A stretch of DNA of 64,000 nt from Ectobacillus panaciterrae DSM 19096. GTDB lineage: Bacteria > Bacillota > Bacilli > Bacillales > Bacillaceae_G. The notes under the pieces are model-generated. The model had not been told where the DNA came from. It saw only the letters and a list, made by a program, of their open reading frames with translations, and did not search any database. The translations under genes and the position numbers were made by a program. Shown piece after piece: positions 26,831 through 35,864 of this stretch. How positions within the stretch are numbered: position 1 is the first letter of the stretch; each line of letters opens with the position of its first letter. Location of the stretch: the NCBI RefSeq assembly GCF_000430785.1, contig NZ_AUMR01000028.1, positions 21,628 to 85,627 of the forward strand, written 5' to 3'.

Positions 26831-26916
26831 CTCAAGTTATATATACTATCTGGGAAATGATGTTCTTGAATTTAAATGCAACAAACAAGATAACCTTTAA
26901 AGGAAAGTTAAGCTTC

Positions 26917-27107
26917 TATATAAGTCCGCTTTGTTATTCCGACATATCTATCGTTTGCCGTGTAGAACAAAAGGGAAACTGCGCGTGCTCCCTCTCTCTC
27001 TCCCTGCATGGGCCACGAAAAGGGTTTGACCGCTTCTACGCTTAGCCGGATGCTCTCTCCCCTCTAAAAGAAACGTTTTTATGTCGATTTTTAGTTACAT
27101 TTATATA
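26917..27107 (+). repeat. Intergenic repeat type B, copy B1
   Basis: It starts TATATAAGTCCGC and ends with TTTAGTTACATTTATATA. The core ACGAAAAGGGTTTGACCGCTTC is shared with types A and C. It is inserted inside the transporter operon, between the hydrolase and permease genes. Confidence 0.85.
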
Positions 27108-27166
27108 ATTGATCAATTACAATTCGATCATGTTTCTTTGTTGTAGTTTTAGATAGATTGTCCTTT

Positions 27167-28000
27167 TTAAAGGGAAACCGTTTCTTTTAACCCGGGCAAT
27201 CTATATGAAATCATTTTATCGGTCGGCTCAATACCTAAGAGTTCACAAACGAGTGGTGCAAAAGCTAATTGCGGAATTACTTCTCCATGAATTCCGTTTT
27301 CAACTCTTGGGCTGATGATGAAAAGCGGTACGTCGCGTTCACCATCAGTTGTGCCGCCGTGGTTGCCGTATTCACTCATGCCATGATCAGATGTAATTAA
27401 AATATGGTAACCTTCTTTCATCCAAATAGGTAGAAGCTGTGCTAACAAGCTTCCCATTTTTAAGATTTGCTCACGGTATTCTTTAGATTCCGAACCGTAA
27501 TTTTCTCCTTTCACATCAACGCCCAAAGGGTGAATGTATAAAAAGTGAGGGTCATGCTTTCTGCGCAAAGCCTCAGCATCCATCAGCACATGGCTGTCCG
27601 GATAGTCATCATCCCAATAGAACTTTCCGCATTGAATAGGCTTAGACTTATCTTCTTGCTCACGGTCTTCAATAAAATGGAATGGCGCGCGATTATAAAG
27701 TTCGCTTACCCAGTAATAAGATACCGCTGCATTTCTTAAGCCGTTTTCTTTCGTAAGATGAAAGAGACTTTTCTCGGTAGAGAGACGAACGGCTTGATTT
27801 GACGTAATTCCATTCATTGATGCGGGCGTACCTGTTAGTAATACTTCATATAATGGACGGGAAAGACTTGGAAGCTCAGACTTCACTTTGTAAAGTGCCG
27901 CCTGATTCGTTTCAACCAGATGCTGAATAAATCCTAGCGCCTCGCATGCTTTATCATATCGCATACCATCAACAACAATAGCTATCACTTTATTTGACAT
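27167..28000 (-). CDS. Alkaline-phosphatase-superfamily hydrolase
   Basis: A 277-residue metal-dependent hydrolase of the nucleotide pyrophosphatase / phosphonoacetate hydrolase group. Metal and nucleophile positions are readable: IVDGMRYD with D10, the serine/threonine nucleophile region LPSLSRPLYEVLLTGTP (about 43-59), HPLGVD near 152-157, and SDHGMSEYGNHGG near 204-216. No signal peptide is present, so it acts in the cytosol on the imported substrate. Its start overlaps the binding-protein gene by 11 bases. The substrate, a phosphonate or phosphodiester, is inferred. Confidence 0.82.
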   Translation of the reverse strand: MSNKVIAIVVDGMRYDKACEALGFIQHLVETNQAALYKVKSELPSLSRPLYEVLLTGTPASMNGITSNQAVRLSTEKSLFHLTKENGLRNAAVSYYWVSELYNRAPFHFIEDREQEDKSKPIQCGKFYWDDDYPDSHVLMDAEALRRKHDPHFLYIHPLGVDVKGENYGSESKEYREQILKMGSLLAQLLPIWMKEGYHILITSDHGMSEYGNHGGTTDGERDVPLFIISPRVENGIHGEVIPQLAFAPLVCELLGIEPTDKMISYRLPGLKETVSL

Positions 28001-29102
28001 TTACTAACACCTCTTCTTGCCAAAGCTGCGGTAAAGTACTAGCAGTTTTTTCCCAAGCTTTGGAGTCTTGAACTGGTTTTGCATTTGTGTATTGCTCTTT
28101 TGGAAGCAGTTTGTCAGCTACTTCTTTTGGAAGTTGTACATCACGAATTGGGCGAGCAAATCCTTTAGCTAAGTTAATTTGTCCCTCATCACTTAAGATA
28201 TATTCTCTAGTCATCATCGCTGCATACGGATGTTTTGCATATTTGTTGATGATGGTTGTATAACCGCTTACTACCGAACCTTCTTTTGGAATACTTACGT
28301 CAAATTGGTCACGATTGATTTGTTCAGCATAACTAAGTGCATTGAAATCCCAAACAATTGCAACTTCTACTTCGCCTTTTTCAATGTTAGCCGGCTTTGC
28401 ATCCGTTAGACTAAGGCGGCCTTGCTTGGCAAGCTTAGCAAAATAGTCAAGTCCTGGCTTAATATTCGATTCATTACCACCGTAAGCGATAGCCGCAGCA
28501 AGAACCCCCATCTGATTCTGCGCTCCGCGCTGAACATCTCCAATCGTTACTTTGTAATCTCCCTTTAAAATGTCATCCCAGGATTTTGGCGGGTTTTTCA
28601 CCAATTTTTTATTAGTAAGAAATGCAATTGTTCCTTGGTATCCAACAACCCAATTTCCTTTATCATCTTTCGCCCATTTAGGTATTTCATCCCAATGAGA
28701 AGTTTTATATGGGAGGGTTAAGCCTTTTTTTTCAGCAATTGGTCCAAAAGAAATCCCCACGTCACCGATATCAGCTGTTGCATTCTCTTTTTCGGATTCA
28801 AATTTAGCAATCTCCTCAGCACTGGATAAGTCTGTATCTGTATGCTTCAAATTATATTTTTTTGTCACGTCATCCCATGTTTCGCCCCAGTTTGCCCATG
28901 TATTAGGCATACCAACACTGTTAATGCTTCCTTCTTTCTTTGCCTTGGCTTCCATTTCTCCAATTGTTAACGATTTTGAATCACTAACAGTTGGGGCAGT
29001 AGTCTCTTCTTTTGTTCCGCAAGCAGCTAAACCTAGTAAACTCATTCCTAATATTCCAGCTTGAATAGACTTAAAAGACTTCTTGCTCCATTCACGTTTC
29101 AT
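27990..29102 (-). CDS. ABC transporter substrate-binding lipoprotein (PhnS-like)
   Basis: A 370-residue extracellular binding protein of the iron/spermidine/2-aminoethylphosphonate cluster. The signal peptide ends in a lipobox LGLAAC with the lipidated cysteine at about residue 28. The mature domain shows the family wording (VNSVGMPNTWANWGETW in part; NPPKSWDDIL; GVLAAAIAYGGNE). It is the first gene of the leftward operon; GGAGGAG lies six bases before the ATG at 29102. Confidence 0.87.
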   Translation of the reverse strand: MKREWSKKSFKSIQAGILGMSLLGLAACGTKEETTAPTVSDSKSLTIGEMEAKAKKEGSINSVGMPNTWANWGETWDDVTKKYNLKHTDTDLSSAEEIAKFESEKENATADIGDVGISFGPIAEKKGLTLPYKTSHWDEIPKWAKDDKGNWVVGYQGTIAFLTNKKLVKNPPKSWDDILKGDYKVTIGDVQRGAQNQMGVLAAAIAYGGNESNIKPGLDYFAKLAKQGRLSLTDAKPANIEKGEVEVAIVWDFNALSYAEQINRDQFDVSIPKEGSVVSGYTTIINKYAKHPYAAMMTREYILSDEGQINLAKGFARPIRDVQLPKEVADKLLPKEQYTNAKPVQDSKAWEKTASTLPQLWQEEVLVNVK

Positions 29103-29285
29103 CAAAAACTCCTCCTACGGATGTTGTTTTTTTAATGTTTTTGTTGATTGTTTACTGTTTTAGGATACTTTCATAATGTTTATCCCACATTAATCCAATG
29201 TTAAGACTTTGTAAAGGTATGAGGATGCTGGTGTAAAAACTCTAGGAAACTTGGTTATACTGATTTGATTTTAGGAGGATTAGGC

Positions 29286-29384
29286 GTGCTGCTTGGTACA
29301 GTTCTCATTCCGGCAGGTAAGCTCTTGTATAAAGCAGCGGTGCAATACATTGTGTTAAATATCAAAAGTACGAGAGGTGAATGA
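29286..29384 (+). other. Possible 32-codon small ORF
   Basis: A GTG-started frame (VLLGTVLIPAGKLLYKAAV...) preceded by TTAGGAGGATTAGGC, a very good ribosome-binding site. It is hydrophobic in its first half. I do not recognise it; it may be a remnant like the next ORF. Confidence 0.3.
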
Positions 29385-29386
29385 AT

Positions 29387-29544
29387 ATGCTGAAGAAGGT
29401 AGCGTTAGCGGGGGGATTGTATGTGCGGCAGGAATGATCGAGTTTGCTTCTACAGGATTTACGAAAGATGGAATATCCCTTGATAAAATGATGAGAAGGC
29501 AAATCTCATTTGATGAAGCTCCGGTGATTTTATGTTCAATGTGA
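29387..29544 (+). pseudogene. Small ORF interrupted by a frameshift in a G run
   Basis: ATG at 29387 follows GAGAGGTGAATGA. The frame reads MLKKVALAGG and then stops after 16 codons, but one extra G in the run of six at 29410-29415 would give a continuous 52-residue product (VCAAGMIEFASTGFTKDGIS, then a charged part ending VILCSM). I do not recognise the family. Either a decayed gene, a sequencing error or a slippery tract. A terminator follows at 29556-29590. Confidence 0.45.
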
Positions 29545-29555
29545 AATAGCAAGAA

Positions 29556-29590
29556 GCAGCCTTTTCGAATGAAGCGGAAAGGCTTTTTTA
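29556..29590 (+). terminator. Intrinsic terminator after the frameshifted ORF
   Basis: AGCCTTTTCG / CGGAAAGGCT with a 7-base loop, then TTTTTTA. A proper terminator here supports the ORF before it having been a real transcript. Confidence 0.8.
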
Positions 29591-29752
29591 TGAGAGAAAA
29601 AGGGATTAAAGGATAATTTTTCATGTCAAGACTGCAAAGCAGATAAGGAGATTGGTATGATGAAAAGGAGATGCAAAAGGCGAATATAAGGAGCTATATA
29701 CCATGCTCGTTTCGTATCGATTCAAAATAAAAAATGAGAGCAGGTGAAATCT

Positions 29753-30796
29753 ATGGAGAAACGAAATGGCAATAAATCCACATTCTTAGGTGTATTGTTG
29801 GGGATCGGTGCGTTGGCATTAGGAAAGTTGAAATATGTGCTTGTAGCGCTGAAGATATTCAAGTTCTCTACACTTTTCAGCATGTTCCTTAGCATTGGAG
29901 CTTACGCGATAATCTATGGATGGAAGTTTGGGGTGGCGCTTGTCGCGCTTCTCGCCGTGCATGAAGGCGGTCATGGTCTGGGGGCGAGGATGAAGGGCAT
30001 CCCTACAAGTCCGACGCTCTTCATCCCTTTCATGGGAGCGGTTATCGGACTTAAAGAGAAGCCAAAAGATGCAAGAACAGAAAGTTTCATTGGATACATG
30101 GGTCCTTTCTTCGGTTTGTTATCCGTCCTTGTGGCGGCTGGTATGTATCTTATCACAAAAAATCCCTTCTGGGCGATGGTCATCGCAGTAGGCGGCATAA
30201 TCAATTTATTCAATCTTATGCCTGTATCGCCGCTTGACGGTGGACGCATCCTCGCGGTTGTGAGTCCGCGCATCTGGCTCATTGGATTGGGAGGGCTTAT
30301 TTTTGCCGCCATTTCATTCGGAGGCGTCTTGACTTGGCTGATTATCCTGTTTGGAATCGGTACAATTTGGAACCGATTCAAGGAAGAACGCCGTATAAAA
30401 GAATTAAGCACGAAGATAGATATTTACGATACGTGGTGTGAAAGATTGGGGGAACCAGACGGGTATTCTGCACTCGTGCAGCGGATGAATGAGTTAGAAC
30501 ATAACCCGAGCCCATCCAAAGCGGAAAAGTGGGAATCGGAAGTGCTATCTCACATTCAATATTACACAGAGCTCAATACGACAGAAGAAGGTTGGGCGCG
30601 GGCGTTGGATGAGCAAGGCGCAGGGGGAGAAATTCAGCGCTGGAGGGACGAAATGGAGCCAATCGTCCGTTACTACGAGGCGTCAGCTGCAACAAAATGG
30701 AAAGTCGTAATCGCTTATGTATTGCTTGCCGCAGCGCTTGGCGGCATGACAGAATGGGGACGTATCCTGATGGAAGCACACCAAATGGAATTATAA
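29753..30796 (+). CDS. M50-family (site-2 protease type) metalloprotease
   Basis: A 347-residue membrane zinc protease. HEGGH at 70-74 supplies two zinc histidines and the catalytic glutamate; NLMPVSPLDGGR near 154-165 supplies the aspartate ligand (D162). Around five hydrophobic segments span 10-205; the C-terminal soluble part (205-320) is charged and ends with one more hydrophobic helix (about 320-340). The DGG motif and helix layout fit intramembrane cleavage; no substrate is suggested by neighbours. The ATG at 29753 follows GCAGGTGAA. No terminator of strength is seen after the stop. Confidence 0.87.
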   Translation: MEKRNGNKSTFLGVLLGIGALALGKLKYVLVALKIFKFSTLFSMFLSIGAYAIIYGWKFGVALVALLAVHEGGHGLGARMKGIPTSPTLFIPFMGAVIGLKEKPKDARTESFIGYMGPFFGLLSVLVAAGMYLITKNPFWAMVIAVGGIINLFNLMPVSPLDGGRILAVVSPRIWLIGLGGLIFAAISFGGVLTWLIILFGIGTIWNRFKEERRIKELSTKIDIYDTWCERLGEPDGYSALVQRMNELEHNPSPSKAEKWESEVLSHIQYYTELNTTEEGWARALDEQGAGGEIQRWRDEMEPIVRYYEASAATKWKVVIAYVLLAAALGGMTEWGRILMEAHQMEL

Positions 30797-31013
30797 GAGC
30801 TTACCTTAGGGGAAACCTTTTATTTGCAGGCTCTTTTCACAAAGACTGTTGCTAATGGATTATGTAAGATTAAGTAAGTATATTTGAAGAACGCAAAGTC
30901 GCTGTATTGAAATCATTCAAAAGAAGGAAGCATATGAGGAGCTGAGCAGCAAAGATAGATGTATGATTTTTGCACAATATGTAAGCTTAGTGCTCTATAA
31001 ATACAATTTATAA

Positions 31014-31045
31014 GCAACAGCCCCGGTTTATTGGGGCTGTTCTAT
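31014..31045. terminator. Hairpin between convergent genes
   Basis: AACAGCCCC / GGGGCTGTT, 9-bp stem, overlapping the stop codon of the NlpC/P60 gene. The T-runs on both sides are weak, so confidence as a terminator is moderate. Confidence 0.6.
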
Positions 31046-31429
31046 TCGTTTTGCGCCCATAAAAGCACTGCGCCAATGGGAATTCAATTCAGAAATAGTG
31101 ACTTTTCTTCCTTCCCGATACGTATGAAGCATGTAATTGTTTCCTAAGTACAATCCGACATGTCCCACTTTTGCAATTCCCCTTTTCTTCTTCCTCTGTT
31201 TTGTTGTAAAGAATAGTATATCCCCCCGCTGCAAATTAGAAAAGGCAACGGAAGTCCCTATTTGAAATTGCTCCCGTGAGCTTCTAGGCAGCGCGATTCC
31301 ATGAATGCCGAATACGTGCTGAATGAAGGAGCTGCAATCGAATGAGGCTGTTTGATGAGATGGAGCGTTCCATACGTACGGTGTGCCCAAGTACGAAAGA
31401 GCGGTAAAGATAATTCGATATATGAGCAT
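31028..31429 (-). CDS. NlpC/P60-family cell wall hydrolase, small form
   Basis: A 133-residue protein that is nearly all catalytic domain. Cys32 in SFDCSSFIQ is the nucleophile, the histidine is in VGHVGLYLGNNY near 90-101, and the third residue is the histidine in HTYREG. It probably cuts gamma-D-Glu-diaminopimelate linkages in peptidoglycan. The N terminus has a short hydrophobic stretch but no clear cleavable signal and no SH3 or LysM binding domain, unlike most secreted members. The ATG at 31429 is preferred over a TTG at 31435 for its ribosome-binding site. Confidence 0.82.
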   Translation of the reverse strand: MLIYRIIFTALSYLGTPYVWNAPSHQTASFDCSSFIQHVFGIHGIALPRSSREQFQIGTSVAFSNLQRGDILFFTTKQRKKKRGIAKVGHVGLYLGNNYMLHTYREGRKVTISELNSHWRSAFMGAKRIEQPQ

Positions 31430-31489
31430 AATCAACCTGCTTTTTTGTTTTACTTTATAGTATTCAAGACTTGTGCTGCAGGAGACAAG

Positions 31490-31524
31490 CGTGTAAAAAA
31501 ACTGTATCCATTTTGTGGATACAG
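31490..31524 (-). terminator. Terminator of the ywbE operon
   Basis: On the minus strand CTGTATCCA / TGGATACAG with loop CAAAA, followed by seven T. Confidence 0.85.
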
Positions 31525-31527
31525 CTC

Positions 31528-31725
31528 TTACTTTGCGATAATGTCTTTCACTCTTCCTACTTGCCCATCCTGCAGCCGTACCTTAATGCCGTGCGGATGA
31601 AAGGCGGAGTTCGTCAGAATATCTTTTACGATGCCGCTCGTCAGCTTCCCTGTTCGTTGATCCTGCTTGAGGACGATGTTGACAGAAAGGCCGGGAGTGA
31701 TGTTTTTCCGGTATTGTCCGTTCAT
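31528..31725 (-). CDS. ywbE: YwbE-family protein (DUF2196)
   Basis: A 65-residue protein matching YwbE: NITPGLSVNIVLKQDQRTGKLTSG, then VKDILTNSAFHPHGIKVRL and VGRVKDI, each seen here in order. The fold is a small beta-barrel; function is unknown. Its start codon follows directly on the stop of the preceding small gene, so the two are coupled. Confidence 0.9.
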   Translation of the reverse strand: MNGQYRKNITPGLSVNIVLKQDQRTGKLTSGIVKDILTNSAFHPHGIKVRLQDGQVGRVKDIIAK

Positions 31726-31929
31726 TTACACACCTGTACGGCGGCGCTGGTTGTTCGGTTTTTTCGTTTGCTGGCTTTTCATGCTTTTTGTTGCACTTGA
31801 ACCGTTCATGGATGATTTTCCGTTTGCTTGCGCTTGTTTTTTGCTCGCAAGCTTCTGCATCATTGCTTCTTGCAGGCTCATTTTCTTTTGTTGCGGTGTT
31901 CCTTGTTCGTTATGCTCTGTATTTGACAT
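31726..31929 (-). CDS. Small basic hypothetical protein
   Basis: A 67-residue hydrophilic protein, rich in K, Q, S and N. A predicted helix (SLQEAMMQKLASKKQAQ) is followed by a low-complexity tail ending QRRRTGV, suggesting nucleic-acid contact or disorder. No family is recognised. It has a good ribosome-binding site (AAGGAGAC) and sits directly upstream of ywbE, which supports it as a real gene. Confidence 0.7.
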   Translation of the reverse strand: MSNTEHNEQGTPQQKKMSLQEAMMQKLASKKQAQANGKSSMNGSSATKSMKSQQTKKPNNQRRRTGV

Positions 31930-32073
31930 GTGAAAAGTCTCCTTATTTCATAATTAAGTAACAATTATTATAATACAACGCTCAACAGAAAGCCATGCGG
32001 GAAAAAAAGTTCCAGCGGTATGAGGGTTTTCCAGTATACTTAGGAAGGCATAATATATGAAGAGGTGATTTCT

Positions 32074-33384
32074 ATGACAGATTTTTCAAAGCTGGACATT
32101 CGTCTGGAGCTGCAAAAAGCGCTGCAGGAAAATGGACGGACTGCACCAACACCTGTGCAAGAAAAAGCAATTCCGCTTTTGCTTGCAGGAAAAGATGTGG
32201 TGGCGCAGGCGCAAACTGGAACAGGCAAAACGTTAGCATTCGTGCTTCCTATATTACAAGCGGTCGATCCGCAGCAGCCGTACATACAAGCGTTGATTGT
32301 CACGCCTACGCGTGAGCTTGCGGTTCAAATTACGAATGAAATTAAAAAGATGCTCGTGCACTTGCCTGATGTTCATGTACTGGCGGTGTACGGCGGACAG
32401 GACGTTGAAAGGCAAATGAAAAGATTGGCGGGAGCTGTGCACGTAGTGGTAGGAACGCCGGGACGCTTGTTGGATCATATACGGCGTGAAACCATCGATC
32501 TTTCCCGTGTCGCTACTCTTGTGCTGGATGAGGCAGATCAAATGCTTCACATCGGGTTCTTATCCGAGGTAGAGGATATTATTGAAAAAACGTCTCCAGA
32601 CAGACAAACCGCACTGTTTTCCGCAACTATGCCAGGGGAAATTCGTGCGCTTGCAAAACGGTATATGAAGAAGCCGGAGAACGTACAAATCAAAACGGCA
32701 CAAGTTACAGTGAAGGATATTCGTCAGCAGGCAGTGGAAACGACAGACCGGACGAAGCAATCGGCCTTGCGAATGCTGTTGGACGAATATCAGCCGTTTC
32801 TTGCGATGATTTTTTGCCGTACGAAACGAAGAGCAAGTACGCTCAATGCCGCGTTACAAGAGTATGGATATAACTCTGATGAACTGCACGGCGACTTGTC
32901 GCAATCAAAGCGTGAACAGGTAATGGAACGGTTCCGTCAGGCGAAAATTCAATTCCTAGTAGCAACAGACGTAGCTGCCAGAGGGCTGGACGTGGAAGGT
33001 GTCACACATGTGTTCAACTATGACATTCCGCATGATGTGGAAAGCTACATCCATAGAATCGGGCGCACAGGGCGAGCAGGGGAAACAGGGCTTGCGGTCA
33101 CCCTTTTCGCACCGAAGGACCGGCAGCATTTAGAGATGATTGAAAAAGGCATTAAGATGTCAATTCAGCGCAGCAAGCTGGAAACAGCGCAGCCGCAGAA
33201 GAATGATTCTTTTGAAAAGAAAGAGGACCGGAAAAGAAAAGAGTATAAGGGAAAGCAAGAAGATAAAGGAAAGAAAGAGAGAAGCCGCAAACAGCCAAGT
33301 GAAAAAGCTTATGGCAAGAAGCAGTCTCAATTCAAAGGGAATGCGAAGCCGAAGCAGCGTCAAGGCGACAGAAGAGGACGATAA
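32074..33384 (+). CDS. DEAD-box RNA helicase
   Basis: A 436-residue ATP-dependent RNA helicase. Q motif ([11 protein letters not shown], about 24-34), motif I AQTGTGKT near 47-54, motif II DEAD in VLDEADQML near 150-158, motif III SAT near 183, and motif [12 protein letters not shown] near 327-336 are all present. A strongly basic tail of about 75 residues (370-436, K/R/Q-rich) would bind RNA non-specifically, as in cold-adaptation helicases. It is not the CshB or YxiN type by its N terminus; I do not assign a symbol. The ATG at 32074 follows AGAGGTGA. Confidence 0.92.
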   Translation: MTDFSKLDIRLELQKALQENGRTAPTPVQEKAIPLLLAGKDVVAQAQTGTGKTLAFVLPILQAVDPQQPYIQALIVTPTRELAVQITNEIKKMLVHLPDVHVLAVYGGQDVERQMKRLAGAVHVVVGTPGRLLDHIRRETIDLSRVATLVLDEADQMLHIGFLSEVEDIIEKTSPDRQTALFSATMPGEIRALAKRYMKKPENVQIKTAQVTVKDIRQQAVETTDRTKQSALRMLLDEYQPFLAMIFCRTKRRASTLNAALQEYGYNSDELHGDLSQSKREQVMERFRQAKIQFLVATDVAARGLDVEGVTHVFNYDIPHDVESYIHRIGRTGRAGETGLAVTLFAPKDRQHLEMIEKGIKMSIQRSKLETAQPQKNDSFEKKEDRKRKEYKGKQEDKGKKERSRKQPSEKAYGKKQSQFKGNAKPKQRQGDRRGR

Positions 33385-33463
33385 AAGCGCTTTAAGAACA
33401 ATGCTATGGGAAAACACTCTTGTACATTAAATATATAAGGACAGTTATTTACCGAAATATAAA

Positions 33464-33510
33464 GCTTGTATCTTAGATTACCAAGTAATCATAGATACAG
33501 GCTATTTTTT
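33464..33510 (+). terminator. Terminator after the helicase gene
   Basis: An 18-base arm GCTTGTATCTTAGATTAC pairs, with three mismatches or wobbles, with GTAATCATAGATACAGGC around CAA; TATTTTTT follows. Confidence 0.75.
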
Positions 33511-33734
33511 AACACACACTCCTTTTTTAATTAAACCCATTAGTCACCCATGCCGCTCTTCGCTACACCACAGATTATGAAAGGTTCACTGCTCTTCCAT
33601 GGTAGTTGACAAAGGAATATGATACCATCACAAGGAAAAGAAGCTAACAATAAATTGTTAACTTCTCAGCTTATGGAAAAAATAGTGCCTTTCTCCATAA
33701 GCGGGGTACAATTAACTCTATATTCTTTAATCTT
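33511..33734. other. Intergenic stretch
   Basis: No gene is seen. GCTTATGGA (about 33671) and TCCATAAGC (about 33693) can pair, and AACAATAAATTGTTAA near 33647 is a palindrome. TTGACA near 33607 with TATGAT near 33619 is too closely spaced for a promoter. Confidence 0.35.
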
Positions 33735-34586
33735 CTACTGTCTAGATTGTGGTTTACCGCTTGTAAGATGAGCATCAAACATATCAATTATTTCAAGGAA
33801 TCTATCAGCTTCACGGAAAACATGGTCTGCTAATAGTGGATGAATGATACTCTTTATTTTACATTGCTCAATTAAATCACGTGCCGTTTTCTTAAAGTCC
33901 CGAAGAGATGCGACCGACACACGATTTTGATCCAGGAATTGATCTAAAAGAGGAACTGTTTGAGATTGTGGCTTCATAGATTCTAAGTCAATTGCTTGAT
34001 ACATCAATTGATCAAAATCATTGCTGAAATTCCGAGCCATATCTACAAGCTTTCTTTCCGCTGGATCAAGAAGATGACCAATAAATTTAGCATGGTCTGC
34101 CATAATCCTTAAGAAGAAGACATTTTCTTTAATAATAGCATCAGGAAGAGCTTTCAATTTACCTTCATTTAATTCAATTAAACGTTTTCTAAAATAGTTA
34201 GCTTCCCTACTTGTATGATCAACTAACAGTGGAAAATTATTTTGCCCTGGCAATTTACATGTGAGAATTAATCCTAGAACTTTTCGTTTAAATGCGAAAA
34301 TATGGGTTGCAGCTTGTTGTACTTCTGAATTAAATCTTTTTATTTGCTCAGGATCTGTTTGATTTGTAAAGGAATGTGCGGTTTGTTCGATGTGTTCAAA
34401 CAATTGGTAGAATTGATTAGCCTCTTGGATTAGTTGAGTATCCTCACATCTAAAACCCAATCGAAGAAATAAAGAATGCTCTTTCATGATTCTAGACCAA
34501 AAACGAATTTCATTTAATGATCGCTCAACAAACATTCCAGATGTAACACCCGTATCAGGATGTAATACGACTTCATCCCTGTTCAT
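33735..34586 (-). CDS. DUF2935 family protein
   Basis: A 283-residue helical protein matching DUF2935 in two repeats: RSLNEIRFWSRIMKEHSLFLRLGF at about 20-43 in the first half, and EADRFLEIIDMFD near the end of the second, with HxxxE-type pairs (HSLFLRLG, DHAKFIGH, DHVFREA). The regularly spaced histidines and acids suggest hemerythrin-like four-helix bundles that could bind metal. Function is unknown; in bacilli such proteins are often linked with spores, from memory. The ATG at 34586 follows a GGGGGG ribosome-binding site. Confidence 0.82.
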   Translation of the reverse strand: MNRDEVVLHPDTGVTSGMFVERSLNEIRFWSRIMKEHSLFLRLGFRCEDTQLIQEANQFYQLFEHIEQTAHSFTNQTDPEQIKRFNSEVQQAATHIFAFKRKVLGLILTCKLPGQNNFPLLVDHTSREANYFRKRLIELNEGKLKALPDAIIKENVFFLRIMADHAKFIGHLLDPAERKLVDMARNFSNDFDQLMYQAIDLESMKPQSQTVPLLDQFLDQNRVSVASLRDFKKTARDLIEQCKIKSIIHPLLADHVFREADRFLEIIDMFDAHLTSGKPQSRQ

Positions 34587-34866
34587 TCCCAACCCCCCAG
34601 TAAATACTACGTTCGTTCTATTCTTATTAACATATACATATAAAAATACCATCAATAAAAGTTCAGTGTGGCTATAAGAATAATCTTATTTTTCCTCCAT
34701 TGATATAGGGTTACTTATAGAAGGAAATGATTAAGGCTTTTCAGAATCATTATTAAAGTAATACAAAGACTGTTGAATGGAAGCATTATAGGTCAAAAGA
34801 GTTCTCATTACGGCGGGGGGTTAATCACGTTTTTTCGAGAAGCTCTTATAAAGGAGGGGAACGTGT

Positions 34867-35796
34867 ATGAAGCTGGAACGGCTGTTGGCTATCACAGTGC
34901 TGCTTCTCGGCCGCAAAAGGGTGAGCGGCAAGGAGCTGGCAGAGCGGTTTGAGGTGTCGCTGCGCACCATCTATCGAGATTTAGAGACGATTAATCAAGC
35001 AGGGATTCCAATTGTGTCCTACTCAGGGGCAGCCGGAGGCTATGAAATCATAGATAGCTATAAGCTGGACCGGCAGCTCGTTTCTCAAGAGGAGCTGCAT
35101 TCCATTTTCAGCGCGCTGAAAGGGATTCAGGCGACATTGGAGGATCGGGAAATCGGAGCTCTTATGGATAAGGTTGGAGCTTTAATAGCAAACAATCCAC
35201 AAACAGAATCCGGACACGGTCTGATTGTGGATTTCCACCCTTGGCCGGTGGATGATGGCAATAAAGAGAAGACTGTCGGCATACGCAAGGGAATAAAGGA
35301 AACACGTCTTGTTCGTTTTTTCTATGTTAATAAACAAGGAGAAGAGCTAGAGCGTTTAGTTGAACCGATGGCCTTGGCACTCAAAGGGCACGGTTGGTAT
35401 TTGTACGGGTATTGCCGCGAGCGTGAGGATTATCGTATTTTCAAGCTGTCCCGAATTAAAAATTTAGAGGTGCTGGAAACGGAGTTCAAGCGGCGGGAGA
35501 AATCACAGGAAGAGCTGGAAGCGTTGTGGACCAAACCGAATCCATCTTCCCGTATACATATCATGATGCGCTTCAGCCCATCGGTTCGGTACAGAGTGGC
35601 GGATGAATTTCAATCCTCTCATATTGAGGTTGAGAGCGATGGAGCTATACTCGTACAAACAACGATGCCGGATCAGCCATGGTTGTACGGCATGCTGCTT
35701 AGTTACGGGGATGCCGTGGAAGTGCTGGAACCGCTCTATGTGCGGGCAACTTTGCATGAAAAAGCGCAAGAAATTGTGCGATTATATGAAAAATGA
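34867..35796 (+). CDS. YafY-type transcriptional regulator with HTH and WYL domains
   Basis: A 309-residue regulator. The winged helix at 1-55 (LERLLAITVLLLGRKRVSGKELAERFEVSLRTIYRDLE in parts) recognises DNA; the WYL domain (about 135-220) has GWYLYGYCRERED and FKLSRI; a C-terminal WCX part follows. WYL domains sense ligands, often nucleic acids or nucleotides. It starts at ATG 34867 behind AAGGAGGGGAACG and ends 68 bases before the DinB gene, a common pairing in which the regulator and DinB protein are co-expressed. Confidence 0.88.
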   Translation: MKLERLLAITVLLLGRKRVSGKELAERFEVSLRTIYRDLETINQAGIPIVSYSGAAGGYEIIDSYKLDRQLVSQEELHSIFSALKGIQATLEDREIGALMDKVGALIANNPQTESGHGLIVDFHPWPVDDGNKEKTVGIRKGIKETRLVRFFYVNKQGEELERLVEPMALALKGHGWYLYGYCREREDYRIFKLSRIKNLEVLETEFKRREKSQEELEALWTKPNPSSRIHIMMRFSPSVRYRVADEFQSSHIEVESDGAILVQTTMPDQPWLYGMLLSYGDAVEVLEPLYVRATLHEKAQEIVRLYEK

Positions 35797-35864
35797 TGAC
35801 AGACTGCTGTCAGCGAACATGTTTTATACTAAACTCATCAAGGTTTTTAAGGAGGAGATTTGAC

